DNA from: an uncultured archaeon
GTDB lineage: Archaea; Halobacteriota; Methanosarcinia; Methanosarcinales; Methanoperedenaceae
Direction: 5' to 3'
NCBI GenBank assembly: GCA_902386135.1
Contig: CABMIB010000073.1
Span: forward strand, 1 to 37,205
Length of the DNA stretch: 37,205 bases
Positions within the stretch are counted from its first letter, which is position 1. Each line of letters opens with the position of its first letter. This document shows, piece after piece, positions 15,226 to 23,770 of this stretch. Both the position numbers and the translations under genes were made by a program. The notes below the pieces were generated by a model that did not search any database, was not told the origin of the DNA, and was given only the letters and a program-made list of their open reading frames with translations.

Positions 15226-15989
15226 TGGTGAAAAAGGCGATGAACACGGTCTATACCATGTGGCTGCGTGAGATGCTCAGGTTCTGGCGCTCAAAGTCCC
15301 GGATAATCGGGGCTCTTGCAACCCCTCTCTTTTTCCTTGTCATTTTAGGCACCGGCTTCAGCTCTGTTTTCCAGTTCCGCGGAGGCGGCACTGTCAATAT
15401 CGGTTTTTTCGCCCCCGGCTTTATAGGCATGACCATCTTATTTTCCTCGCTCCTCGGAGGCGTATCTATCATATGGGATAGGGAGTTCGGTTTCCTTAAA
15501 GAGATTTTGATCGCACCTGTCAGCCGTTTCTTTGTCGCGCTCGGAAAAGCGGTAGGTGGAGTCACGACATCCCTGATACAGGGAGTTTTGATAATGGTCA
15601 TTGCATGGTTTATCGGCGTGAAGTACGTATCTTTCCTAGGCGTACTGGCGGCTATTGTTGTCATGTTCCTCTCCGGGATAGGGTTCATAGGCCTTGGTAT
15701 TGCGCTTGCTTCCAAGATCGACAGCCATGAAGGATTCCAGATGGTCATGAGCTTCCTGACCATGCCTCTTGTTCTTCTGAGCGGGGCGTTTTTCCCGATC
15801 TCAAAACTGCCTCCATGGTTAAGCATCCTCGTATATGCCAATCCCCTTACATACGGCGTTGAAGCACTCCGCTGGTATCTGCTTGGCAACTCCACTATCC
15901 AGGTCGAACTGTGCGTTGCAGTACTTGTATTATTCGCTCTTGCGATGACAGGGCTGGGCGGGAAAATGTTCGAAAAAACGAGTGTTTGA
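15225..15989 (+). CDS. ABC-2 type permease, DrrB-like
   Basis: This 254-aa protein has six predicted membrane helices and the ABC-2 pattern: an N-terminal WLREMLRFWRSKSR cytoplasmic segment, a central loop IWDREFGFLKEILIAPVSR and the conserved GAFFPISKLPPWL..YANPLTYGVEALR near the C-terminus. It forms the membrane part of the exporter with the upstream ATPase, whose stop codon overlaps its start. cofD follows after one base, so all three genes are probably one operon. Confidence 0.93.
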   Translation: MVKKAMNTVYTMWLREMLRFWRSKSRIIGALATPLFFLVILGTGFSSVFQFRGGGTVNIGFFAPGFIGMTILFSSLLGGVSIIWDREFGFLKEILIAPVSRFFVALGKAVGGVTTSLIQGVLIMVIAWFIGVKYVSFLGVLAAIVVMFLSGIGFIGLGIALASKIDSHEGFQMVMSFLTMPLVLLSGAFFPISKLPPWLSILVYANPLTYGVEALRWYLLGNSTIQVELCVAVLVLFALAMTGLGGKMFEKTSV

Positions 15990-15990
15990 T

Positions 15991-16905
15991 ATGATAGTCC
16001 TATCAGGCGGGACCGGCACCCCGAAATTGCTGCGGGGTCTTCGTTTGCTGATGCCTGATGAGGAGATCACTGTAATAGTGAACACTGCCGAAGACATTAT
16101 GATATCTGGAAACCTTGTCTCCCCTGACGTGGATACCGTATTATACCTTTTTTCCGGGCAACTGGACGATACGAAATGGTGGGGAGTTAAGAACGATACA
16201 TTCCATACTTTTCAGGCTTTAAAGAAAATGGGTCTTGATGAAAAGCTAATGATAGGTGACATGGACCGTGCTGCCCATATATTCCGCACGGCATTAATGC
16301 GAAATGGGATGCTACTGACAGAAGCCACAGAGCAGCTTTCTTTGGCGCTGGGAATAAAAGCCCGGATTCTTCCCATGTGCGATGAGAAAGTGGATACAAT
16401 GATAAATACGCCGCAGGGACTTATGCACTTCCAGGATTTCTGGGTGGGCGCGCACGGTGAGCCCGATGTACTGGATGTTCGCATTAAAAGTATTGGAAGA
16501 GCAAAACCCACAGAAGAAGTGCTTGAGGCTCTTGATGCTGAAGAAAACGTGATAATCGGGCCGAGCAATCCGATAACAAGCATCGGGCCGATACTTGCGT
16601 TAAAAGGTATGCGCAAAATATTATCCCGGAAAAAAGTGATCGCGGTCAGTCCTATTATCGGGGATTCGCCTGTCAGCGGCCCGGCGGGGAAATTGATGTT
16701 AGCGAGCGGATTCCCCATCTCATCAAGGGGCGTGGCTGAATGTTATGGAGATATACTTGATACACTGGTAATTGATGAAAGTGATACTGCGAATGAAAAA
16801 GAGTTCCCTGTAGAAGCCATTAGGTTCGATACCATGATGACATCTGTCAAAAAAAGCGAGGCGCTTGCAGAAAATATACTTAAATTATTTCGGGATATTG
16901 GATAA
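15991..16905 (+). CDS. cofD: 2-phospho-L-lactate transferase (F420 biosynthesis)
   Basis: This 304-aa enzyme joins a phospholactyl (or related) group to the deazaflavin Fo to make F420-0. Visible motifs are the N-terminal MIVLSGGTGTPKLLRGL, VNTAEDIMISGNLVSPDVDTVLY, GDMDRAAHIFRTALM, and IIGPSNPITSIGPIL with the later AVSPIIGDSPVSGPAGKLM, all typical of CofD. A longer reading from GTG 15982 is possible, but ATG 15991 gives the normal family N-terminus and follows the permease stop directly. The 3' end overlaps the convergent winged-helix gene by 21 bases. No other cof genes are in this window. Confidence 0.96.
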   Translation: MIVLSGGTGTPKLLRGLRLLMPDEEITVIVNTAEDIMISGNLVSPDVDTVLYLFSGQLDDTKWWGVKNDTFHTFQALKKMGLDEKLMIGDMDRAAHIFRTALMRNGMLLTEATEQLSLALGIKARILPMCDEKVDTMINTPQGLMHFQDFWVGAHGEPDVLDVRIKSIGRAKPTEEVLEALDAEENVIIGPSNPITSIGPILALKGMRKILSRKKVIAVSPIIGDSPVSGPAGKLMLASGFPISSRGVAECYGDILDTLVIDESDTANEKEFPVEAIRFDTMMTSVKKSEALAENILKLFRDIG

Positions 16906-17211
16906 CAGCACAAGCCCCCTGTCCGTAAGCCTGTAAGTGTCCTCCTCGATCTTGATATAATTCCCTTTCATCAGGAAATCGGTCTGGAAATTGAATATAT
17001 CATCGTTCGTACCCACTTCTTTTTGCAGGTCGCTCTTTTTTTTGCCGAACACCCCTATGGCTTTTATCATTTTCCTTCGCACAGGATGCTCAAGCGCCTT
17101 GACCATGAGTTCATGGTCTGCGACCTTCGCTTCCCGCACAGAAGGGCGCCGCTCAAGCATAGCCTCAAGTTCGTCGTCGCTTATTTCAGGCATATATTTT
17201 TCAACCTTCAC
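16885..17211 (-). CDS. Winged-helix-like archaeal protein
   Basis: This 108-aa protein has a helical N-terminus (ISDDELEAMLERRPSV) and a winged-helix fold: LEHPVRRKMIKAIGVFGKKKSDLQKEV, then NFQTDFLMKGNYIKIEEDTYRLTDRGL. The end reads like the ArsR/MarR-type wing. It starts with GTG that overlaps the stop of the dodecin gene (GTGA), so both are made from one transcript. Such proteins are common in Methanosarcinales genomes, but their targets are unknown. Its last 21 bases overlap the end of cofD on the opposite strand. Confidence 0.75.
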   Translation of the reverse strand: MKVEKYMPEISDDELEAMLERRPSVREAKVADHELMVKALEHPVRRKMIKAIGVFGKKKSDLQKEVGTNDDIFNFQTDFLMKGNYIKIEEDTYRLTDRGLVLLSNIPK

Positions 17212-17417
17212 TCAAGGAACATCTCTACCCTGCAAAGGTAAGCTGCTATCTTATTATCCTCGATCTTTACATCAAAATCCTTGATAGTAGCCTTTGTGAT
17301 CTTGCCTTTCTGCTTGAATATCGGAAGTTTTGACGCATCCTCTATTGCGTTTTTTGCCGCCTGTTCCCAGCTCTCAGGGGATGAGCCGACTGTGTCGATT
17401 ATTTTGACGAATGGCAT
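17208..17417 (-). CDS. Dodecin-like flavin-binding protein
   Basis: This 69-aa protein fits the dodecin family: VKIIDTVGSSPESWEQAAKNAIEDA is the canonical first strand and helix, followed by two strands ending YLCRVEMFLE. Dodecins form hollow 12-mers that store or buffer riboflavin, FMN or lumichrome in archaea. The usual flavin-stacking Trp is present (SW at residue 17). A GGTGA ribosome site lies 5 bases before the ATG. The gene is first in a two-gene unit with a winged-helix protein, and is close to cofD, whose product is also a flavin-type cofactor; a link is possible but unproven. Confidence 0.9.
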   Translation of the reverse strand: MPFVKIIDTVGSSPESWEQAAKNAIEDASKLPIFKQKGKITKATIKDFDVKIEDNKIAAYLCRVEMFLE

Positions 17418-17531
17418 TTTGTCACCAGAGATATGTTGGGTTTTGTGAGTAATAAAGGTCTCTATGGTGAAATTAAATAATTTTGTAATTGACCGTAACC
17501 TTTATTATTCAAAACGTAAATTATAAGTATA

Positions 17532-17550
17532 TTGTACGTAAAAAGTACAA
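17532..17550. promoter_or_regulatory. Palindromic operator candidate for the toxin-antitoxin unit
   Basis: TTGTAC and GTACAA are separated by seven bases, a perfect 6-bp inverted repeat. It lies just downstream of an AT-rich TATA-like box (around 17518-17530) and 54 bases before the first gene. The position suits autorepression by the downstream MqsA-like protein. Confidence 0.5.
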
Positions 17551-17603
17551 CGACATGGAGTGATATATAATGTTCGGAGCTGCAAAAATAAAAGAGGAAA
17601 TAA

Positions 17604-17924
17604 ATGAAACGAATTTCAAATACCTCAAAAAAGTCGTACCGAGATTTGAACGAATTGAAATTGCATGTACAGGAGCTGGTTTATAAAGAAAAATGTGTTA
17701 TACCATGGAACCACATAAAACAGTATCATCCAAACATTACGGAGCATGAAATCCTAAACGGTCTTATATACGGTTTATACAAACCAGATAAAAGCATTGA
17801 GGGGCGCTATGTATCGTGGTCAAAATTTACAAGTCCCATCAGGCTTATACGCATTGTGTTCGAAATCCATGAAACTCCCGATAATGAATTTGTGCTTGTG
17901 ATAACAGCCTTCGATGAAGAATAG
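17604..17924 (+). CDS. DUF4258/MqsR-like small protein, putative toxin
   Basis: This 106-aa protein has the compact alpha-beta pattern of DUF4258/MqsR-fold toxins: a basic N-terminus, an HIKQYHPNITEHEILNGLIYG helix, then GRYVSWSKFTSPIRLIRIVFEIHE and a final strand FVLVITAFDEE. The ending, strand-x-x-T-A-F/Y, matches this class of RNA-cleaving toxins. It is followed 29 bases later by a zinc-finger/AbrB-type protein, the expected antitoxin order for MqsRA-like pairs. GAGGA lies 6 bases before the ATG. Toxicity is inferred from family and context only. A tiny overlapping frame at 17570-17686 (38 codons) precedes it with its own GGAG site. Confidence 0.7.
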   Translation: MKRISNTSKKSYRDLNELKLHVQELVYKEKCVIPWNHIKQYHPNITEHEILNGLIYGLYKPDKSIEGRYVSWSKFTSPIRLIRIVFEIHETPDNEFVLVITAFDEE

Positions 17925-17953
17925 GCAAAATACAGATTAAAGGAATAAAATAA

Positions 17954-18445
17954 ATGAAAACCAAGAAAGAAAGAATGGAAATACCAGAAAATATACCCGT
18001 CATAACCCCGGAAATGATGGACAAAACAGCCATCGAGATAGCTAAGAGGAGCGCTGGCAGAAAAGAATCGCCAGTGAAAGGTGTTAAAGAAATCGAGTGT
18101 CCTTCATGTGGAAATAGTACAATGAACTATGCTGATGATTTAACTTTTGAAGTCGTCTTAGCTGGCGAAAGAATCGTAATCCCAAATCTTACAGGTTTGA
18201 AATGTTCGAAATGCGGTGAAGTAGCTTTTGATGCAAATTCTACTAAAATTATAGAAAAATACACGACAGGTAAACCTACCGGAGGATATGAATTAAAGAT
18301 TTCCACTGTGGGGGGAGGAAAGATTGGAATGTATTTTCCAAAAGATGTCCTCCGTGTTATGAAGATTAGCAAAAGTGAAAAAGCTATTTTAACTCCGCTA
18401 TCCAATCGAAAGATGGTTATAGAACTGCTGAACTCAACAGCATGA
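17954..18445 (+). CDS. MqsA/YgiT-like zinc finger plus AbrB-like domain, putative antitoxin
   Basis: This 163-aa protein has a zinc ribbon (CPSCG..LKCSKCGE, about residues 48-95), the YgiT/MqsA N-terminal type that binds toxins. The C-terminal part contains GGKIGMYFPKDVLRVMKISKSEKAILTPLSNRKMVIEL, which reads as a swapped-hairpin SpoVT/AbrB-type DNA-binding domain rather than the HTH of MqsA. This is an uncommon domain combination. It would bind both the DUF4258 protein and DNA and could repress through the palindrome at 17532-17550. The unit is isolated between a dodecin gene and a histidine kinase. Confidence 0.72.
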   Translation: MKTKKERMEIPENIPVITPEMMDKTAIEIAKRSAGRKESPVKGVKEIECPSCGNSTMNYADDLTFEVVLAGERIVIPNLTGLKCSKCGEVAFDANSTKIIEKYTTGKPTGGYELKISTVGGGKIGMYFPKDVLRVMKISKSEKAILTPLSNRKMVIELLNSTA

Positions 18446-18666
18446 AGCTTGAATTTTTCAATGTTTACTGTTTGTTTAATTCTATCTTTCGGCATTATAG
18501 GTTATTAATCCTGTATGTGATAAAAAGATTATATTTTTGTTAAAAAAATGATAAAAGTCCTCAGCAGCGACAGGTTATAATCTCCTTAATTCAACAAATA
18601 TTATTACCATTAAAGAGGAATGTTAGGACAGGAAAATCGCAATTATGCTAAGGAGGGACTGATTAG

Positions 18667-20214
18667 ATGGGTATCGAGCAAGGACCGTTAAGTCATAGAG
18701 ACGATATTTATCGAACAATCATTGAGACCGCGCATGATATCATCTGGACATTAGATACCGAGGGTAACTTCACTTTTTTTAACAGGCGGTGTGAAGAGAC
18801 AAGCGGATACGGACTTTCAGATTTGATAGACCATAATTTTGCCCCGCTCATTCATCCTGAAGATTTACCTAAAGTACAGGAGGTATTCCTCAAAACCCTG
18901 CAGGGTAATCCCCAGAGTTATGAAGTGAGGGCATATGACAGAAACGGGAAGATGTTCGTCCTTTCGGTTAATACCGCTCCTCTGTACAAAAAAAATAAGA
19001 TAATCGGGACTGTCAGCTTCGGAAGGGATATCACCGAAAATAAAAAGATGGAAGAAACGCTTCGAGAGAATGAAGTACGTTATCGCCGTCTTGTGGATTA
19101 TTCACCGTATGGTATCGGCATTCATAGCGAAGGTAAAATTGTTTATATTAATCTGGCAGGAATGAATATTCTGGGCGCTACTAAACCCGAAGAGCTCATC
19201 GGAGAATCAATATTTCGGATCATACACCCGGATTTTCATGAGACTGTTAAAGAGCGGATCCGTATGGAAGAGGAAGGAAAAATTGCGCCGCAGGAGCATG
19301 AAACGTTCGTCAGGATCGATGGCACTCCTGTGGATGTTGAAATAGTATCGATCCCTTTTACTTACAACGGTAAACCTGCTATGTACGGTGTTTTTCGAGA
19401 CATCACCGAACGCAAAAAACTAGAAGAAGTAAGCCGTGAAAATGAACGTCTTTTGCTTGCAAGCAAAGCAAAAGCAGATTTATTTGCCATCTTAAGTCAT
19501 GAGATTCGAACCCCTTTAACCTCAATTATCGGCTTTACAGAGGTTCTAAAAGATGCAAAGATAGCAGGGGAATTGAATGAGAAACAGGTATATTTTGTGG
19601 AGAAGATTCTTGCAAGCAGCAATCACCTGCTTTTGCTCATTGATGATATTCTCGATTTAAGTAAAGCAGAATCGGGAAAACTGGAACTTGTTACTGAAAA
19701 ATTCTCAGCGCCTGAAACAATCAACGAGGCTATAGCCCTCATAGGTGAAACAGCAACAAAGCGTGGTATAATTATTAAAAAAGAATTTGAGTCGTTTTAT
19801 ATGAAGGCAGATAAACGCAGATTCAAACAGATAATGTTAAACTTACTCAGCAACGCAGTGAAATTTAGTAAACCGGAAGGCGGGACAGTAACCATAACTG
19901 CAAAAAAAATAGAGGATGTGGCTCATATCTCTGTATCGGATACAGGTATAGGGATCAAGAAGGAAGATATTGGGAGATTATTCTGGGCATTTGAGCAACT
20001 TGAGTCAGGTATCTCAAGAAAATATGGAGGGACGGGACTTGGGCTTGCTATCTCAAAGAAGTTGGTGGAATTACACGGAGGCACAATCAAAGTAGAAAGC
20101 ATTTTTGGTAAGGGAAGTACATTTACTATTTTACTTCCTTTAAAATCAAAAAAAAATCTTCTCAATACCCGCCCGACTTCAGGGAATCATCAGCAAGATT
20201 CTTCCGTATGTTGA
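18667..20214 (+). CDS. PAS-PAS sensor histidine kinase
   Basis: This 515-aa soluble kinase has two PAS domains (about residues 12-125 and 138-250), each ending in a PAC-like segment (GTVSFGRDITENKK, YGVFRDITERKK). HisKA follows with phospho-accepting H278 (LSHEIRTPL), then HATPase_c with N396 (NLLSNAVKFSK), DTGIGIK and GGTGLGLAISKKLVELHGG. No membrane helix is seen, so it should sense a cytoplasmic signal. AGGAGGG lies upstream of the ATG. No response regulator is next to it. The last 53 bases overlap a decayed gene on the other strand, so the final 17 residues may not be original. Confidence 0.94.
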   Translation: MGIEQGPLSHRDDIYRTIIETAHDIIWTLDTEGNFTFFNRRCEETSGYGLSDLIDHNFAPLIHPEDLPKVQEVFLKTLQGNPQSYEVRAYDRNGKMFVLSVNTAPLYKKNKIIGTVSFGRDITENKKMEETLRENEVRYRRLVDYSPYGIGIHSEGKIVYINLAGMNILGATKPEELIGESIFRIIHPDFHETVKERIRMEEEGKIAPQEHETFVRIDGTPVDVEIVSIPFTYNGKPAMYGVFRDITERKKLEEVSRENERLLLASKAKADLFAILSHEIRTPLTSIIGFTEVLKDAKIAGELNEKQVYFVEKILASSNHLLLLIDDILDLSKAESGKLELVTEKFSAPETINEAIALIGETATKRGIIIKKEFESFYMKADKRRFKQIMLNLLSNAVKFSKPEGGTVTITAKKIEDVAHISVSDTGIGIKKEDIGRLFWAFEQLESGISRKYGGTGLGLAISKKLVELHGGTIKVESIFGKGSTFTILLPLKSKKNLLNTRPTSGNHQQDSSVC

Positions 20215-20472
20215 GCCTGCTCTCATCAACGATATCGGTGAACTTGATGGCCTTCCTGGCTTTCCGCTCTTCTTCGGGACAGCCGCTGCATTCATAAATA
20301 CCTTGCATTCGTGTGCCCAAACCTCAACGATGTTGTTATGCCTGTCTACAGCCGTGAGTTTGAATTTCAAAAAATCTATTGGAACAAATTGAAATTCATT
20401 GGCTTGTCCAATGCGAATGAAGATGGGTTCACAGATGCGACTTGTGAAAATAACGTTCGAGCAACGAAGTTT
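20162..20472 (-). pseudogene. Decayed gene of unknown family, frameshifted
   Basis: On the minus strand a protein-like frame runs from 20472 (containing EPIFIRIGQANEFQFVPIDF and FKLTAVDRHNNIVEVWAH) to about 20312. It then continues in another frame as MQGIYECSGCPEEERKARKA and ends KNLADDSLKSGGY at 20162. The two halves read as one protein of about 103 aa with a frameshift near 20308-20314. No start codon remains at the 5' end. I do not recognise the family; a CSGC pair suggests a metal site. It overlaps the end of the histidine kinase by 53 bases. Confidence 0.55.
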
Positions 20473-20708
20473 TCAGAAGGTCTTAACCTTGACCGATAAT
20501 GCCGAAGGTCTCAGTATCCTCACCATAAGGTTTATTAATCCCGAAAACAAAACATATTCTTAGTTAGTGGGGACATTCGATTCGTGGTGGTACAACAGAA
20601 AACTTAGAGCTTTTTCAGAGATCAGTTCTTTATCTGGAATACAGCTTTAAGTCTTCTCCAGTGCGTAATATGAGGGTCTCAAATACAATTAAGAGGGGGG
20701 TTAAATAA

Positions 20709-23000
20709 ATGAGGAAAATAGTACTTTTGCTACTGGCATTATCAGTAGTAGCTTTAGTTGGAGTGCCAGGGGCTTTGGCAATCCCTGACTACTATGGAGT
20801 TCTGCAATCAATATACGGGGGGCCTACCGCATGCCAACTTGATTGTCATACATCAACAGATGGACCGCCGCCATTTACCACATATGGAACTGCGTTTGAT
20901 GCTCAATCAAACCATGCCGATGTTACCGGAGGTGGCACCAAGGCGGCATTGATGGCCATTGGGCCCCCGCTGGCTACAATAACTGTCACACCTGCAAATG
21001 TATCGCTGCCCGTAGGTGGAAACCAGACCTTTATGGCATCTACGCTTGACTCATTCGGCAACCAGATCACCGCAAATGTAACCTGGACGAGTAGCGACAC
21101 AGCAGTAGGCACGATTGGCTCAACTACTGGCGTGTTCACAGCGGTTGGAACAGGAACTACCACTATAACCGCAACAGGTGGCGGTACTGGTAGCGGAAAT
21201 GTAACCGGAAATGCAACTGTAAATGTGACTGCAAATGTGACAGCAGTACCAACATTCAATATCTCGGGGTTCAAGATCAACAACGCCACAGGCAGTGGAA
21301 TTCAGGGCTGGAATATCACTCTTATGAATTCCACCATGCAAAAGAGCATGATGACCGATGCGGGCGGTTCATACAATTTCATGAGCCTCGCAAACGGCAC
21401 ATACAATGTAACTGAGGGAATGCAGGCAGGGTGGACAAATGTCAGCCCGATGTCCCAGCAGGTTACTATTGCTGGTAGTGACATGATGAACGTAAACTTT
21501 ACGAACCAGCCACCTTCGAACGTGACACCTCCGAATGTGACAGTGCCAGCATTCAATATCTCAGGTTTTAAAATCAACAATGCCACTGGCAGCGGAGTTC
21601 CGGGCTGGAATATCACTCTTATGAATTCCACCATGCAAAAGAGCATGCTGACCGGTGCGGACGGTTCATACAATTTCATGAGCCTCGCAAACGGCACATA
21701 CAATGTAACTGAGGAAATGAAGACAGGATGGATGAACGTCAGTCCGATGTCCCAGCAGGTTACCATAAGCGGTACGGATATGATGAACGTAAACTTTACG
21801 AACCAGCCACCTTCGAATGTGACACCTCCGAATGTGACGGTGCCAACATTCAATATCTCAGGCTTCAAGATAAACGATACCAACGGAAATGGAGTATGGG
21901 ATTCCGGAGAGATGGGCATAGAGAACTGGAATATCAATCTATTGAATGCCACGACCGGCACACAGATGGCTAATACATCAACCGATGCGCAAGGCTTCTA
22001 TCAGTTCATGAACCTTACCCCGGGCAGTTATAATGTGACTGAGGAAATAAAGCCAGGATTTACTCCTACCAATGCCACATCCAGAATGATAACAGTCGAA
22101 AACATGGACGCAATGAATGTGAATTTCACTAACCAGCCTGTTGCGCCGCCTACACAGGGAATAACGTCGTTTGTCTTAACGCCGGAACTAAATACAACAC
22201 TCAAAGGAATGCCGATAAGCATAACCATCACAGCCCTCAGCGGCAACGTATCACAGACGCTCTTTAACGGAATGGCTGATATAAACATTACTGCGAACAA
22301 CGTAAGTGCGGTAAGTTCTCCAGCGAATGTGAGCTTCACTAACGGAAATGCCACCATACAGGTTAGTTCAAGCGTCGCTCAGTTCGTAACGGTTATGGCA
22401 ACAAGTGCTACAGCGGCAAATACCAGTATAACCGGCAGCACGCAGGTTATGTTTGCCGACAAGATCTTCAGTCTCAGCAAGGGCTGGAATTTGATATCCA
22501 TACCCAACTTTGCTGAACCGAGCAGTGTTAGTCAGCTATTAAAGAATGTGCAGAACAACGGAGTGGTAGGGTTTGATTCTGCAACAGGCAACTTCACGAC
22601 ACCAACTGACCTTGAGCCCTTATTCGGATACTGGATCAATGTCACTGCTGATAACCAGAGCATCGGATTCATTGCAAGTACGAACATTCCTTCAATGCCG
22701 CCGACAAGGAAGCTCTCTGAAGGCTGGAACCTGATAGGAGTGAGCGCAAGCAGGAGCGATCCGGACACATTGAGCGCCGGCGAGCTCTTCGTGGATCTCA
22801 AGCACGGGTTAGACTTCACCCAGTGGCTGTACACAAGACTGGTATCCTTTGAGCAGCCCGCAGCCCCAGTCACCTTTGTAGCTGGCACAGATCTATCAGA
22901 TGCAACAGCTCTGAAGCAAGGACACGGGTACTGGCTGTTCATCAAGAACATACCAGATAATGGCACGAATAACGTACCATGGGCAGGTAAGCAATGGTAA
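20709..23000 (+). CDS. Large exported surface protein with CX3CH motif, Ig-like and SdrD/SpaA-like repeats
   Basis: 763 aa. A signal peptide (LLLLALSVVALVG..GALA) precedes a short domain with CQLDCHTS and YGTAF, which resembles single-haem c-type modules but has three residues between the cysteines. A Big_2-type Ig domain follows (about residues 95-175), then three repeats of about 90 residues beginning FNISGFKIN and containing YNFMSLANGTYNVTE (SdrD/SpaA-like beta-sandwiches with Asn-Thr-rich linkers), another Ig-like domain, and two GWNLI modules near the end (KGWNLISIP, EGWNLIGVS). There is no C-terminal anchor. Many N-x-T/S sites suggest glycosylation. It is probably part of the cell envelope, perhaps together with the next gene. 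GAGGGGGG precedes the ATG. Confidence 0.88.
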   Translation: MRKIVLLLLALSVVALVGVPGALAIPDYYGVLQSIYGGPTACQLDCHTSTDGPPPFTTYGTAFDAQSNHADVTGGGTKAALMAIGPPLATITVTPANVSLPVGGNQTFMASTLDSFGNQITANVTWTSSDTAVGTIGSTTGVFTAVGTGTTTITATGGGTGSGNVTGNATVNVTANVTAVPTFNISGFKINNATGSGIQGWNITLMNSTMQKSMMTDAGGSYNFMSLANGTYNVTEGMQAGWTNVSPMSQQVTIAGSDMMNVNFTNQPPSNVTPPNVTVPAFNISGFKINNATGSGVPGWNITLMNSTMQKSMLTGADGSYNFMSLANGTYNVTEEMKTGWMNVSPMSQQVTISGTDMMNVNFTNQPPSNVTPPNVTVPTFNISGFKINDTNGNGVWDSGEMGIENWNINLLNATTGTQMANTSTDAQGFYQFMNLTPGSYNVTEEIKPGFTPTNATSRMITVENMDAMNVNFTNQPVAPPTQGITSFVLTPELNTTLKGMPISITITALSGNVSQTLFNGMADINITANNVSAVSSPANVSFTNGNATIQVSSSVAQFVTVMATSATAANTSITGSTQVMFADKIFSLSKGWNLISIPNFAEPSSVSQLLKNVQNNGVVGFDSATGNFTTPTDLEPLFGYWINVTADNQSIGFIASTNIPSMPPTRKLSEGWNLIGVSASRSDPDTLSAGELFVDLKHGLDFTQWLYTRLVSFEQPAAPVTFVAGTDLSDATALKQGHGYWLFIKNIPDNGTNNVPWAGKQW

Positions 23001-23002
23001 AA

Positions 23003-23025
23003 GGAAAAGGGCACATCCCTTTTCC
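23003..23025 (+). terminator. Hairpin between two surface-protein genes
   Basis: GGAAAAGGG and CCCTTTTCC form a perfect 9-bp stem with a 5-base loop two bases after the stop, followed by ATAAATTTTT. It could end or attenuate transcription, or stabilise the upstream mRNA. Confidence 0.55.
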
Positions 23026-23045
23026 ATAAATTTTTGGGAGTTACC

Positions 23046-23738
23046 ATGAACAAAAGAACTATAACAATACTGGCTTTTACCATCCTGTTGATCTCAGGAT
23101 TTGCTTCGGCTCAGAATGAACAATTACCCATGAATCCTCCACCGGGCTACTACGGCAGCATAACAGTGAATGGACAGCCTGCTGCTGCCGGAACTACAAT
23201 AACTGCCATGATCGGGGGAGAAGAGCGAGGTTCGATAACGACAGCAGAACCAGGCATTTACGGTGATGACCCGGGTCCAACAAAACTGTGGATCAGAAGT
23301 TACCAGAACGAGCCCGGCTCAACAGTAACGTTCTATGCAAGCGGCGTAGCAGCCCAGCAAACAGCGAAACTCCCCGATGCCGGGACAGCTTACAAAGCAG
23401 ACCTTACCTTTGTAGGCGTGCCTGTATCATCACAGGCGGGAACGTCCGGTGGTAGCTCGGGCGGCAGCAGTTCCAGTGGTGGCGGCAGTAGTTCGAATGG
23501 CGGCGGTGTTGTTAATACAACCTCGACACCTAAAACAACCTCAACATCTAACACAATTATGACGCCCGGATCGAATCAGTCTGTGATTACTTCAGAAGTT
23601 ACCGGGGCTCCTACCACGCAAGCTCTTAGCGAGACACCGCCTGCGGCATCATCTGCTATCAACCCGGCTGTCATAGTTGGCGTGGTGATACTTTTAGTTT
23701 CCATAATCATTGCAGCGCCGCGCTTCAAGAAGAAGTAG
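23046..23738 (+). CDS. Exported surface protein with C-terminal membrane anchor
   Basis: 230 aa from ATG 23046 (GGGAG lies 5 bases before it; the longer TTG start at 23034 overlaps that site). A signal peptide (ITILAFTILLISGFASA) is followed by a beta-rich domain of about 100 residues (YYGSITVNGQPAAAGTTITA), seen in methanogen surface proteins. Then come a Gly/Ser low-complexity linker, a Thr/Ser-rich stalk likely to be glycosylated, and a C-terminal helix (AVIVGVVILLVSIIIAA) with a basic tail. It is placed 45 bases after the large surface protein and could serve as its anchor. Confidence 0.85.
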   Translation: MNKRTITILAFTILLISGFASAQNEQLPMNPPPGYYGSITVNGQPAAAGTTITAMIGGEERGSITTAEPGIYGDDPGPTKLWIRSYQNEPGSTVTFYASGVAAQQTAKLPDAGTAYKADLTFVGVPVSSQAGTSGGSSGGSSSSGGGSSSNGGGVVNTTSTPKTTSTSNTIMTPGSNQSVITSEVTGAPTTQALSETPPAASSAINPAVIVGVVILLVSIIIAAPRFKKK

Positions 23739-23762
23739 GTTTAAAAATCGGCCGGGTATTTC

Positions 23763-23770
23763 TTTTTTTT
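23763..23770 (+). terminator. T8 run after surface-protein gene
   Basis: Eight T residues follow a GC-rich stretch 25 bases after the stop, between convergent genes. Archaeal RNA polymerase terminates on such T tracts. Confidence 0.5.

Noticed and set aside
15251-15895. 214-codon frame antisense to the ABC permease
   Set aside because: Shadow of a GC-rich membrane-protein gene with clear family motifs on the plus strand.
21302-21961. 219-codon frame antisense to the large surface protein
   Set aside because: Its repeats mirror those of the real gene; a composition shadow.
23046-23738. PGF-CTERM or LPXTG sorting signal at the C-terminus
   Set aside because: The tail is a plain helix with a basic end and has neither PGF nor LPXTG; treated as a simple membrane anchor.
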